64,000 nucleotides of DNA from Krasilnikovozyma curviuscula. Taxonomy: Eukaryota > Basidiomycota > Tremellomycetes > Cystofilobasidiales > Mrakiaceae. Shown piece after piece: positions 11,829 to 24,545 of this stretch. Each line of letters begins with the position of its first letter. The stretch's first letter is position 1. Location: positions 62,001 to 126,000 of the forward strand of contig MVAQ01000013.1 of assembly GCA_014825775.1 (NCBI GenBank). Reading direction: 5' to 3'. The notes beneath the pieces are model-generated. The model was not told the DNA's origin. It was given only the letters and a program-made list of their open reading frames with translations, and did no database searches. The position numbers and the translations under genes were made by a program.

Positions 11829-14800
11829 CTACTTCCTAGCTTTCTTATGAGCTGCAGGAGCTCTTCCTCCTGTAGTAGCGCGCTTTTGTCCGATACCGCG
11901 TCCTCTTCCTCCAGTTCCGACGAGTGCGGTAGCAACTTCAGGCTGAGCAGCTGCTGCCAGTGTTACTGAAGACGCGGGTTTCGAGAAAGAGGAAGAACTT
12001 ATGGGATGTTGCTTAATACTGTGAGTCTTGTCAATGGGCAGCGCTGCTGGAGGGGGGGTCGGTGCGTCTGGCAAGCCAAGGGTTTTGAACATATTCAGAC
12101 TGCTAGAACTGGCGTTAGTGAACGTGTTGAGAGTTGTTGGTGGAGGAGCAGCTACTTTAGGGAGTACTTTCTGTATCGCGCTGGGCAATTTGAACCTGTT
12201 TTCGATTGCGACTGTGGGTTCGACGTACATAAGCGGAGACGCCGAAGAAGGTGGAGTTGAACTACTACTTGTTGATGAGACAATATAGGTGGATGGAAGA
12301 AGGTTTCTTGAGATTGATGGTGGCGGTAGTGATCCTGAAGCGGTTGGTCGCCTGAAGGCTTTGTTGTTGACAGGCCCACCTCGAGCGGATTGGAAGGTGT
12401 TGGATGGAACGAAGCCTTGCATGTCACCAGCAATAGCCAGACGACCTGGTCCAGGTTCTTTGCTCGAAGAAGGAGCGGACATATTCTTTGACATGGGAGG
12501 AAGCTTGAAGTCTTCATCTGTCACTGATTCGTTAGATCGCTTGTTGAAGGAGAACTTGGCACTGCGACTACCATTGACGGTGCTAGATCCACTTCCACTT
12601 ACACCACCACTAGAAGAGTCGGCTCTACTAAATGTTCCACCACTGGGATTTCTGCTAAAAACGCGCTTCAACGCTGTATTGTCGTCTACGTTGGGAATAA
12701 AACGGAAGAACTTCGCGCTGAAGTAGGTAGAATGTCGTTAGCGTTGAATTATAGAAGCAAATGAAATATCAAAGCCTTACTTCCTGTTGGCAGCCTCTGC
12801 GATTGTTTCTTCGTCAGGAGGAGGTTTGTGCCTGAGGGAAACCCAACTGAGATCAACAGGCTGTTACAAGAACCCAAAGGAAAAGGGAACCTACAGCAAC
12901 CTATAGATACTTTCTCTTGCTTCTTTGTCAAATTTGGGATCAGATTTGGAGAAGAGGAGCTAAAGTCGACGTGGAGTTGGTAACCATCGCACGTTTGCTC
13001 AGTGTGATGAGATCGACTCACGGGAGATTTCTTGACTTCTTCGAGGAACGGGGTTGGCATTGTTTCTTCAAATCGTCCAGCTACCATTCTAAGTCTGGCT
13101 TGACTACAATACAACAGTGCTTGTGGCCTTGTCATGGCAACGTAGAGCAACCTTCTCTCCTCCAAGACAGATCTCTCCTTGTTCTTGGTGAAAAAAGCTG
13201 GAAATATTCCATCCTCAAGGGCAGGTAGGAAGACGATCGGCCATTCCAAACCTTTGGCAGCATGGACTGTTGATATCGTAACTCGAGCAACGTTCTTCTC
13301 CGTTTCCTTCTGAGATTCTGTATCAGTAGCGAGCATTGACGCCTGTAAGAAGAGACGCAGAGGAGTCCTGAGAAAACCAAAAGGCCAGCTATCAGACCTG
13401 ATATTCAAATCTCGGACAGGAATAAACACGCACTGGTCCATGGCGTCCATCTCAGCCAGAGCTTTGGCTTTCTCTTTTACAGTTCGAAAAATGGAAGCTA
13501 CCTGTCGAGGTTCTGGAAACGATTCACCTGTAATTTGAATATCACTTTCTGGACCCGAAGATAGTCTTGATTCACCAAAGATCTGGATCTCGTCATCCTC
13601 CTCATCTTCAACTAAGGCCGTCCTGACAGCAACCACAACCTCGCCGACAGTTGGGTCTGTGACTTCAGGAAGGACAGTGTCGCCTGCCCGTTGATCTGCA
13701 ACAACAACAGCATAGGAGATGAGTTCGAGGATGTTGTTCCATTTCTCTTCGTGTTTTTCTTCAGTTCGTTGCAGATACTCGTGATAGTCGGTCAGTTCGG
13801 TGATTTTCTTGATGAGATCGACAACGCTGGCACCCTGCATCGAGAAGGAGACAAATTAGGTGCTAAGAAAGAAAACCTAGCTGATTCTTATCTCACTCAC
13901 ACTGGCAGCCATCTCTCTAAGCTGTGAAAAAACCTTCAAAAAACTTCCGAGCGCGGCCTTGGAAATCTTGACAGGTACTTCCGCCGAACCTTTCACAATT
14001 TTCTAGGTTAACGGCATCAATATTAACGGACGTATACGAGTAGTTGGGAATATAAATGGAATTTTGATTAGGTGACTTACCTGAGCCATGGCGATGGCAG
14101 GGATCTTCTTCTCTTTGGCAGCTTTAATTATCGCTGTAATAGCCTGGTGAGAAGGCGAACCAACATTAAAGGCGAACCAGCATTAAAGGAAATATAGCGA
14201 TCAACAAAGACAAAAATCAAGACAAACCTTGTCTCCCAGACCTCTCTTGGGCGAGTTTACAACGCGAGAGAATGCAGGTTCAAAGCTGGGGTTATCAACG
14301 AGCTGCAAATATGCGAGGACATCCTTGATTTCTGCTCTATCGAAGAACTTGAACCCGCCGACCATCTTGTTAGGAATACCTTCTCTTTGCAATTCACCTT
14401 CGATTGCTCGGGAGAGGGAGTTCATCCGAACTTTACAGAAACCCTAACAAGTCAGCGTTTAAGGGTGGTGATGCGACCTAAATTGAGACTCACGCAAAAT
14501 TGCGAAGGAGTCCCAGTCAAGCCCAGTGTTGGCCTTCACCCTCTTAATTTCTTGAGCTATCCATTGAGCTTCTTCTTCGGGTTGTTCGAAATCTATTGAG
14601 AAGTGAATATGTTGAGTATGTCCGGTCGCTTTTTATCTGAGATATCCTTCTCACCTCTGAAAGTTACAGGTTCTCCGACGTCATTGCCCGTGTAGAGTCC
14701 CTTGTCAATACGCTCTTTGTCCTCTCTGACAACTTGAAGAGCAGCATTCAAGATGGTAGATGAGGATCTATAGTTCTCTTCGAGGAAGATCTGTTCACAA

Positions 14801-16222
14801 GTTGGGAATGCTTTTTGCATGTTGCCGATGTTTGCGATTTCTGAAGACCAAAACGAAACAGGATCAGTGAGAGAAAGGAGAAACAGCTGATACTTGTCGC
14901 TGAATCTCACCAGCTTGTCTCCAGCCATAAATCGACTGGTCTGGGTCTCCCACGATGGTAATTCCTCCTCCACCATCACCAAACATCTCTATATCCTCCC
15001 TGCTAACAGGATTGATGAAGCACTTCATCATCTCGTACTGGACAATGTTGGTGTCTTGGAACTCGTCAACGAGGGCATGGCGTAAGCCAGCAAGGACCCA
15101 GGGACAGCTCTGATAGAGCTTCAAAGACTCAATGAGAATAGAATCGAAGTCTAGCGAGTTGTTTGATTTGCACTGTTGTTCGTACTCGGCGTACACTGTG
15201 TCAAATTAGTCCTCAAGTCAACAACCGCCATTACGAGCCGGAACGCAAAACTCACCTCGAGCGTACAGCACCTTTTCTGGGTCAATGTATCCAGAGTTAT
15301 TTGGAGTGTTAGCTATATTCATCGCATCTTCGGGTGTGAACCATTTCCCTTTGTTTCGACTGATATCTTCACGGATTTGCTTCTCAATTTGTTTGATTGA
15401 TCTCTTGGCTCCACCACTACTAGCCCGGTCTTCTTGAGCATTGTTTAACGTACTCATGAGTTCTGAATTGCTGTTGAGAATAGTAGTGATCAGCTTGGAG
15501 GAATCTTCTTGGTCGAGAATGGTGAAATTGGATGGAAGCCCGATCTTAGGTCCGTGAATTCGAAGCTGCTTGGCTCCAATCGAGTGAAATCTGGGCCAGT
15601 AAAATTACAGTATGATAAAGGTCAGCTATCCCTTCTCGATAATGAAACCAGGTGGATGTAGAGGGAGAATCAGAAACTAACGTGCCCATAACGAGTTTGG
15701 ACGCAACTTCCGGACCTAGAAGTTTGGTCAGCCTATGCTTCATCTCATTGGCAGCTTTGTTAGTGAAAGTGACACAGCATATAGCATTTGGTGGGATTCT
15801 ATGACGATTGACAAGGTAAGCAACGCGACTGGTGAGCACTCTTGTTTTCCCTGCACGACCCAGTTTCCAGAAGAGGATGTCAGCTCCAGCAACATATCTT
15901 AGAATACAATTATGAATGCATACCACTACCAGGGCCTTGAGGAGGAGAAAATTGGCACACGAGGGACATTAGAAGGTGACGGGAAGAAACAAAGGGTTCG
16001 TCAGTAGGGAAACCCAATGGTATCATTGCATATACGCAGCTTACCAGCTAGGATTTGTAGTGGGGTGGTTGGGTTGAAAACAACAGCTGCGGTGAGAAAG
16101 CCGAAATATTTAGGAAAGCTAGCACACGATAAGGCTATTGAGCAGAATTGTGGTCTTGCTTGCTTACCTGCAGCCTGATTGTTATTCAAGCCCTGAGTGA
16201 GCTCTGCAGTGAAGGGATCCAT
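11829..16222 (-). CDS. SRS2: UvrD/Srs2-type superfamily 1A DNA helicase
   Basis: A 3'-5' DNA helicase of the UvrD/PcrA/Srs2 group. In yeast Srs2 strips Rad51 from single-stranded DNA to restrain recombination. The protein begins MDPFTAELTQGLNNNQAA. The remaining motifs in order are: Walker A GPGSGKT at about residues 33-39, motif Ia VTFTNKAANEM, motif II VDEFQDTN, motif III GDPDQSIYGWR, motif IV LEENYRSSSTILNAAL, motif V VTISTVHAAKGLEWPIVFLP, and motif VI RRLLYVAMTRPQALLYCS. A low-complexity, Ser/Pro-rich tail ends in a basic patch (AHKKARK); Srs2 tails bind PCNA and SUMO, but no such motif is clear here. Walker A is built from three exons, one of them only 12 nt long (15924-15935). Srs2 is preferred over bacterial-type UvrD because of the eukaryotic context and the long tail. 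Confidence 0.85.
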
Positions 16223-16907
16223 CCTCTTCTGTCTGTGAAACGACTCACGTCAAGAAGGGAGGTGTAGTTACGAGCTAGCTGTCATTATCTATCGGCGACT
16301 GATTTCGAATGATGTTGGAACAGTTCATTTCTGCTGATTTTTTTTATAGCATACTTCTGTGACGATTAGAAAGACTACAAGAACCATAGATGATACATCG
16401 GAGAGATATTCCTACGTGTCATGATACTGGTCAAGAGCCCCGTGGTAAAGTAGTGATAAGTATTTATGATCGAAAGGCATCAATGACGAACGTACTTAAC
16501 TTTCGCTTGATATTGGTGAGGTGAGGAGATGGTTGAGAACATCTGTTAGATGTCGAAGGGTAACTCTGAGGGAGTCCTGCTCGCTGCACGAACCTCAAGC
16601 TGTCGAAAGTTTCGTCTTCTTCATTCCTTGCCACAAGGTGTGGGTAGTGGATAACAGGTACAACACTGAGAGCTGAGTTCAAGAGCGCAAACACTGGGTA
16701 GCTTCCTTGGGTAGCTTCATCTGCATCAGTCGTAAGAAGGTAACCGTAGCAGGTGTAAATAAAATACGTGATGTCAAAGTAGGTAGCTATCGTGAGTAGA
16801 TCGTAAAAAAGGAGAACAGCTGAAAGACGGAAGGCAAACATAGGACCGAAACAGCAAGTCCTACAAAGTACGTTTGAAAATTCAGTGCTCGGTTCATCGA
16901 TCAGTCA
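16223..16907. other. Intergenic region with one weak minus-strand ORF
   Basis: This region lies between the SRS2 start and the facilitator stop. It contains a minus-strand ATG-initiated frame at 16464-16841 (125 residues) with a hydrophobic N-terminal half and a charged middle (VARNEEDETFDSLRF). It begins only 67 nt after the facilitator stop, so it may be 3' UTR, a missed terminal exon or a small gene. I recognise no family. Confidence 0.3.
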
Positions 16908-19900
16908 TTATCGTAAACCGAAAGAGAGGGCGATCGCAAAGGCGCCAAATGCTGCGACGATGTTGAAGCCCATTGAGACGACGTTTGCTTCGTATGACAG
17001 AGACCAGAGGATTCCACCTGTGATAGTAGAGATGAAGCGATAGGTCAGAAGTGTTGAGTTCATCTGCCACTGTGGTTGGAACCTACCGATTATAGGTCCG
17101 AGGAATCGTGCAGCGGAAACTGATGATTGTGCAAGACCACTGACAAAAAGCAAACGCACATGTTAGCGCTGTGCTTCAGCCACATAAATTTACAAAAGAA
17201 AATTCACTTTGAAAGGTTCACGACTTCCGGTGGAGACATAGCGTTGACAAGAACCATGACGGAAGTGTAGGAAAAAGTCCCTCTGCATCCGATAATAATA
17301 AAACACAAGTCAGTGGGCGGTGAGGACTCGCATGAGAAGAGACCGGCATACCCAGCATAGCGACAAGCCATGTTGAGAACCAAAGCTCCCATCACCAGTG
17401 GTCCTCCGTCTCCCTTCGAGCTCGCAAAGATTCGCAGGAGGGGCGTAGACAAATACGCCGGAATGAATAAGAAAGAGCCGATTCTGAACATAGCGAGGTG
17501 CGAGAATGGTCCTCTAGGTGGACCAAGTCGTGGGTACAAGTAGAATTGATCTGGTAACGAAGATTGTGGGGTTAACAAAAATTTGGTCCAGCGATCCAGC
17601 GACACTCACAAGTCAATTGACAAACACACATGATCGCAACGAGCGTCGCAAAGTGAGCTGGGTTGAGTCCTAGTCCTCCTTCACTGTACGAAGTATTCAA
17701 GAAACTAGTTGAGAAGGTTGGCAACAACGATTCAGTACAACATCTCGCAACCACCACCTAGAGTTTCAATCTTACCTGAGGAAGAGCTGTCCGTTTACAG
17801 TATCATGGACAGCTAACAGGAAGTAGAGACCAATCAAGAACAGCGGCAGCTTCTTCAATGGGCTGGCCTGTTTCATGACCTCTTGATTTTCCGTAGCGAT
17901 CGCGGGTGAAGGAGCAGCTGGGAAAGTAGATGTTCGTCCTTCGCTAATGGGCATCAACGATCCAGGACTAAGACCATCGATAGGATCGCTACCGGTCGGA
18001 ACAACGAGGAATGGATCTGCCGCTCTGTCCGCTTGAGAAGATGGACTCCTGAGCTCATGGCCAAGAGCAATGGGTGGCACTGCCGTCAGACCTGTGTGGG
18101 CGTAGATCGATGGGACACGACCAGAGGTGCCGGAGAATCTTCGAGCACCGGCAAAGCTCCCCGAAACAGTGTGTCTTTGAGTAAATCGGTTGAAGTGTTG
18201 GCCATCTGGACCTTCGACGCCGAGGTGACCTCGGGAGACTTGCCGCACTCTCGCTTGCGAATTTGGAACACTTCCATTCGCAGGCGAGGTCTCGGTAGAA
18301 AATCTACCATGATAGAGAGGGCTGGCTCCAGCAGTGGCGGATGCTCCGGCTGTCGAGAGATAGTCCTCATCAGCCACAGCGTTTTCATCATCAACTCCCT
18401 CTTCCTCCTCGCTGACATCTTCAGATTCATCGTCTTCGAACACCGATTCTTGATCTTGTGCAATAGCTAGATAAAGGTGAGAAAGACACATGTTAATATC
18501 CAGCGTTGGAGGATTCCAAAGGCTTGAAAGGACCAGGGCTAACCTGCTTGAAGCCAGATATCGTTGATACCAGCACCGGCGTCTTCATTTGCTCTGAGTA
18601 ACCTAGCAGCTAGCATTCCCATGGCTCCTGTTCCTAGAGGATTGGGATCTTCCTCAATGAAGTCCTGCTCTCCTTCTTCGCCTACTGGTCTTCCAGTTAC
18701 AGTCGCGTCGCTTCCTCGTCGCATGGAAGAACGAGCACTCCTCGATGGCCGTCTACTTGAATAGCCATACGCGCTACTTGAGCTTCTCGTAGTACGTTGA
18801 ACTCTTGAAGCGGCCGTTCCAGCTGGTGATAAGATCGGAGGTGTTGAGAGGGGGACCGCTCCAGGCCCAGCGGCAGTAGCGTTCGAGCTAGAGCTTCCTC
18901 TGAGGGGAGCGTTGTCACCACCGACCCTTCTGGCAAAGTAGGTAGACACTTTTTTCCCAATCGACTTTAGTGACCTTTGTCCACCGGATTCTGCGTCTGC
19001 GATCTCCTCTGCCTTATCGTCTTCCAGCTTGATCCCAGCCCTTCGAGGTCCGCCGTCTGAATTAAGGAAGAGTGAAAGAAAGGCACCAAAGAAGAGTATT
19101 GATCCAGCGATGCAAACTGGCAGTAAATAAGGGAAGTCGATGAATAGCTGAATCTTGGAGAAGAAAGTGCCGGGATAATTTTTGGAAGGGGACTCAAAAA
19201 CGCCGCCTTTGGGATGATTATTATTCAGCTTTGCGTGTAGCTAGGTTTAGAGTGAAGGTAACATACCAACGACTGGACCAATTACTCCTCCAAGACCCCA
19301 GCAGAATCCAAGAATAGCGTAAGCACTGGCTTCGTTGGATGGATCTGTGATATCCCTTATTCCTCCTCGAACAACTGCAAACGATTGAGAGCGTCAGGTA
19401 AGATCCGTCATATGATATGAATAAGTTCGTACCTCCGATTGCACCACCAAATACCCCCTGTGCCAGTCTGATTGTGATTGCCTCTGGCAGAGATCGAGCT
19501 GTACCGAACAAGATGCAAGTGATTCCAGAACCAACCAGACTGACAACCAGGACCCTGAATAACCACCAAACCATGACCATGATTGAAAAAGAAGATTTAT
19601 TAAAGCTATTAGCAGGGGAGTACAAGAACCTGTGCAGCTTTGTTGACTTCGAAAAATAGTTCTCACAGTCGGCGCCCGTGTTTATCAGCAATAGTACTCC
19701 AAAGTAACGATGTTAGAAATTGGGTGATAAAGAAAGAGGCTTGAGCGAAAAGCAATCGCAATGAGTAAGGCTTCGAATCGAGAAGATAGTGGTCAACAAC
19801 TGGGATGACGTACAGACTAAGTTTCCTGTCCAAACACCAACACTTGTAGGATCCATACCCGGAAAGTCTCTGACCATGGCCAAGATAAACGGTGTTGAGA

Positions 19901-20573
19901 CATTAGCGCTGAGAAACTCGCTCATCATGGCGACGGCGAAGCAGATCATAGGAAGGAGAGGAAGCCTAGTCGAGGCAGGTGCGCGATGTACTAAGCTGCC
20001 GACAAGTTGAGGGATTTGGGGTTTGAGGTCATCGAGATTCTCAGAGAAGGGATCGACCCCTTCCGAGGGGGATAGCAAGTTTTGGTATTTGCGTGAAAGC
20101 CGTGAGTTTCTTGTCGCTGCGTCGGTGTTTCATCAAATTGTCAGCTCGGGCTGGCCTCCAGCTTTACGGAAAGATAGCCTGATCAGCTTAAAGGAGATAT
20201 GCTTACCTCTGGATGCAGTAGAAGGTCTATGCTGACGCTGGGCAAACGATAAACGTCCCGTGGGACGGGTGTTGGCCAGTGTCTGATTCTCGAGGGGGCT
20301 GTCGGCGGCCCCTTCTCCATTTAGGGGATGGTGAGATGTCCTGCTTATGGCAGGTGAAGGGCTCGGGCTTAAATCTTCGCTGGACACGCTCAGGGCTGAG
20401 AAAGAGTGGGCATGATTTAGAGTTCCAGTGGGGAGTGCCACTGCGCCTCCTTGACTGCTCGTTGGAGTATCAGTAGAGAGCAACGTGGACGATGCTGACA
20501 AGGTGCTACCACCGTTCGACGGTGTATAGGGACTCTCAGGCAGTTTGATATGGGAAGGGGGCTTCTGTGTCAT
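16908..20573 (-). CDS. Major facilitator superfamily transporter, DHA1-like (YCR023C/ZIFL type)
   Basis: A twelve-helix proton-coupled facilitator, probably in the plasma or vacuolar membrane. The first exon encodes a long Ser/Thr/Pro-rich cytosolic N terminus (from MTQKPPSHIKLPESPYTPS). It is followed by MICFAVAMMSEFLSANVSTP (helix 1) and the facilitator motif A, TIADKHGRR, between helices 2 and 3. RLAQGVFGGAIG (helix 4) and FCWGLGGVIGPVVGG (motif C-like, helix 5) come next. A long central loop is rich in Ser, Arg and acidic residues, including YFARRVGGDNAPLRG and DDESEDVSEEEEG. The last helices include SAARFLGPIIG and AAFGAFAIALSFGLR, right before the stop codon at 16908-16910. The architecture, with its unusually long central loop, resembles the YCR023C/zinc-induced-facilitator-like group. 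The substrate cannot be told from sequence. Confidence 0.82.
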
Positions 20574-22431
20574 ATCTGTAACGGGGAAGGAGATCTGTCA
20601 ATGAGTGTCGATGTTACTACAGCGAAGAGGAGCTCTCCAACTCTAGAAACCGACTTACTCAGTGCATGAAGCCACAGAGTATTACAGAAGTCGTCTTTCT
20701 CTCTGTGCCGTTTGAGTCCTGTTCTCTGCGGGTCAGTTGGCGTTGGAGGACACGCAACAATAGACAGGAGATCCTTCCCCGCGTCATCATCGCCTGGTGT
20801 CGCAGAAATCACTCTCACCTAAAATATCACTGGAAGATCTCCCTGTGTTTCCCAGGTGATATTTCTATTAAAAAAAGTTATTTCTTTAGTTTGCTGAGTA
20901 CTTAGTGTCACCATATCCGTCCTCCTAGTATATTTGTCTAGTTTCCTGCTGCCGCTTCGCGTCGATGAGAGGTTGGCGAGGGGGCACGTTCAGGTTGAAC
21001 CAATTCCTGGGGACGGTTTTGGAAGCTTTTGCTGTAAGAGGGTGCACAAGATAGAATTCCTGTACAGGGTCCCCAGTTCTGATTCCCCCCGCCTGCATCT
21101 GTACTGCTGCGACGCGATAGGCTAAACCCGAGTTGTTTTTGCTAGAATCATCAAGTATTTTTATTTTTATTTTTGCCCCAGATTCCACTCAATTGTGTAT
21201 CGATTTCAGTAAAGAGCTGGTGCTTCCCGGTCTTGAAACAATGCAAAATCAGAAACCAATGGCTCGTGGCTTGTGGTCTCAGGGCTAGCCTTCCTACCTC
21301 CCGAAGTTGAACCTGATATATGATGGGGTATTCCTTTTGAAGCCTGGTTTTGGAGTCTTCGCAAAACAGCTGAAAGAGTCCTGTGAGTTGTCGAAGTCTT
21401 AAGATCAAAGCCATTTCGAGCAATATCGCGACTTGCTGTCGGGTAGGATCACTGTTTGTCGAGCGTCAATGGATCCGATGCTCCGTCACAGTCGAAGTGA
21501 ACCATCACTGCATGCTTCTCTTTGAACTTTTCCGGGCGCAAAGAAATAGCCATCTAGTCTATTTACTCAATTGAGAAAGAAACACCTTGTCCAACAGATC
21601 CACTGGATCGAGTCCTTTAGGTGTAATCTGCTGTTGGTTGAGGACTCATACATCAACTTGTGACACCCTGTTATAATGACTCCTCTAGTGATGAGCTTTG
21701 CGATCGCAATCGTTCCAAGGAGCAGGATAAAAAGGCGCAACAGTAGTTTTTGACGGTAGAAATCTCTCTAAACTTTATGATAGTCCAATGAACCCTTTGT
21801 ATATTATCTTGGAAGGGATCCCCAAAAGAAGTTGAATTCAGAAAGGATTAGTGTCTGCTTGTCGCCGGCTGATGCGCCTGAGAACGGGAATGGCTTCTTA
21901 GAGCGGGAAACTGGTATCACTTCGGCCCACCCGAGGAAAGAAATAGATCATAAATATATATCGAATATGCAATGGGTATACTCTCCTGCAAGGAAACGCG
22001 AAAAGCAAGAAAGTTAGGAGAAATGATGACAGTGACAACAATAATGTCAATATACAGAACAGCGTGAGGACTAGCTGCCGCTCCCAAAGCCCCTGAATTC
22101 TTACTTTTTGTTTGTTTTGCTCGTCTCATCTGATTGAAGTACAGCAGGGACCGACATGGGCTGACTTTCGAGAAGAACTGGTAGGAAGTCAAAACTATAC
22201 AGTTTTGACTTCAATATTTTGCCACACGCTGCAAGCGCACACCCCACTACGTGCGCCCGCCGCCTAGGGCTGATTCTGCGTTGACTTCAAGACCCTTCTC
22301 GTAAGCCCGGAACAGTACCTACCTATCAACCTCGTAAAGACTGTATTCTTACCACGTTGCGTCAATTTCCCCCCATCGATTTTGAATCACTGTAGCCTCT
22401 TCAAACCAACCACACTTCAAGTCTATTCAAA
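20574..22431. other. Long gene-poor intergenic region upstream of RPS13
   Basis: This stretch of about 1.86 kb separates the start of the facilitator gene from the divergently transcribed RPS13. It must contain both promoters and 5' leaders. Two overlapping minus-strand frames at 20925-21423 look somewhat protein-like but have no recognisable domain. A/T-rich stretches around 21161-21176 and 21950-21962 are the only compositional oddities. No tRNA or repeat was found. Confidence 0.4.
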
Positions 22432-23618
22432 ATGGGTCGGTAAGTAGCTATTTCAGCTTTACAGCCCAGCAGTACGAGCATTTGGAAGATTGTAGGGAGG
22501 TTGAAGTAATCGTGGGAGGTGTTGCGGAACTGGCTGGAGATGTAGAAGGCAGATAGATTCGAGGTGGACTAGGAAGACGAACTTCAACTTGCTTCAAGCA
22601 TGCTCCAGCTGTTCAACAACCCTTCCTAGGATCGCCATGTATGAGTCTATATTGAATAATGGAGTGGAATTGGTGGAAATGAAACAGATGCTGCTGGGCT
22701 GAGAAGAACTGTCGAACCAGCGAAGGACAAGGCGACTGACAACCTCTTTTTGTCTGATTCGCCAACAGTATGCACGCACCAGGAAAGGGTATTGCCTCCT
22801 CGGCTCTCCCATACCGCAGAACTCCTCCATCATGGTTGAAGTCCACCCCAGAAGACGTTGTTGAGCAAATCATCAAGCTCGCCAGAAAGGGTCTCTCCCC
22901 ATCCCAGATCGGTGTCATCCTCAGAGACTCCCACGGTATCCCACAGGTCAGATTCGTCACCGGTAACAAGATCCTGAGAATCTTGAAGTCCAACGGTATG
23001 GCCCCAGAGTTGCCAGAAGACTTGTACTGTCGTGAGTTACAATTTTCTTGATTACCGCCCTGTGAGATCGTGTTGGGAGAAGTTCGGGGATCACGCAGGT
23101 TGAATAGAGTGAAATCCTGAGATCTTGTTGAAGGATTGGTGGTAGAACGTTCCGGGTCGCAACGAGGTGATATCCGTTGTGCTCGAGATTGTGACGCTGC
23201 CTGCCATCGACTTGAGTTCAGGATGGAACTTAATTTGACTTCCTCGCTTACTATACTTCCAACCGCTCCAAAACTTCCACAAAGACGAGCCTGGAGATAT
23301 CTACATCCCCGACTTCAAACCTCGGGGGTGCTGAAAATCGGGTTACTTACACTGCCTTGTTTTTTTACTACAGTCATCAAGAAGGCCGTCTCTGTCAGAA
23401 CCCACCTTAACCAGTTCAGAAAGGACAAGGATGCCAAGTTCAGACTCATTTTGATCGGTAAATCAAAGTCATACCTAAGCGTCTCGCCGATGTACAGTGC
23501 TGACTTTAATTCTTGCTTTACGTCAACAGAATCTAGAATCCACCGTCTTACCCGATACTACAAGACCAGGCAAGTCGTTGCTCCTTCCTTCAAGTACGAG
23601 TCTGCCACTGCTTCGTGA
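22432..23618 (+). CDS. RPS13: 40S ribosomal protein S13 (uS15)
   Basis: A small-subunit ribosomal protein that binds 18S rRNA in the platform and contacts the intersubunit bridge region. Exon 1 is only eight coding nucleotides (22432-22439, MGR split), followed by 22769-23031, 23374-23457 and 23530-23618. The joined protein reads [20 protein letters not shown], has [17 protein letters not shown], then [19 protein letters not shown] and [17 protein letters not shown], and ends KYESATAS. It is about 148 residues, against about 151 in the family, which usually ends SATASALV/A. The stop codon TGA at 23616-23618 lies inside a perfect donor-like TC|GTGAGT, so a spliced alternative with a different tail is possible. 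The first two introns are over 300 bp, longer than typical here; I looked for C/D snoRNA boxes in them and found none convincing. Confidence 0.95.
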
Positions 23619-24545
23619 GTCCTTTTCTTTCTACCTCGCCGAGAATAAGTCGAATTGAAGTATCTCTTGTAGCACCTTGGTCGCTTAAGCGTGTCGTCTT
23701 GACGGAGGTGTCGAGGGGTTGGTTAGACGGTGGAGAGAGAAAGGTTTTTTCCATGTCTCTTTTCTATGTCATGGCTGTGGTTTTGGAACAACAGGAGCAA
23801 CATGGAAGGAACACAAATTTAGCATTGTGACCGTCTTTACTAATCTTGTTCGCTCTAGGCGCGACCACGTCATGAGTAGGTTGACCCCAAAGCAGAACAA
23901 CGATAGCAAGTGGTGTTGGGCTCATGTCACGAGGTTTTAATAACAAGCGCCATCCATTCAATATCTCCCTCATCCCCAAACCTATCTTAACAGATTCATC
24001 ATTGAACCTTCCGGTCTATATTCTCTGTGCGAGGATCATACCTGTATCCCCAACCGTGAACAACCAGCAGGAGATCCAAGAAGATGGCAATGGGAACGTC
24101 ATCTGGAGTTTGGGCCTTGCGCCGATTTGGTGTGCTGTTCTTACAATCATGCTTTTTTATTTAATTGCCAATTTAGGCGACAAAGAGAAGCAGAGTTTGA
24201 AGGCCGAGAATTACTAGTAGAAAAAAAACCCCAAGAAGAGAAAAGCTAGATCGGAAAAGATAGAGGTTCATCTCCTTCACCGTAAGTGCCAGACCTCCAC
24301 CAAAAAAGAAAAACTGCCTTCTTCTTCCATTCCTGCTCGTCAAATTTACTACATATACTTTTACTGATTTTTTTATGATACTGAAGTCTAGAAGGTCGCT
24401 AGGTTTTCGGTGTAGCTCACAAGTTCACTGATATCTTACGCGCGTTGTGATTGGTCTTGATTTATTATCTATATTAGAACAATACTAGTGTTTATGATAA
24501 GCTGTAATGAAATTGTTGTACAAACTGCTGTTGGTCATTCGCAAA
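23619..24545. other. Convergent intergenic region RPS13 / ACR3
   Basis: This region holds the 3' flanks of two genes that point at each other. It contains a plus-strand ATG frame at 23924-24217 (97 codons) with one hydrophobic segment (GLAPIWCAVLTIMLFYLIA) followed by a charged tail (GDKEKQSLKAENY). No family is recognised. It could be a small membrane protein or part of an RPS13 alternative transcript. Nothing else is visible. Confidence 0.3.

Noticed and set aside
22440..23373. Possible snoRNAs inside the long RPS13 introns
   Set aside because: I found no convincing pair of C (RTGATGA) and D (CTGA) boxes with flanking complementarity, nor an H/ACA fold.
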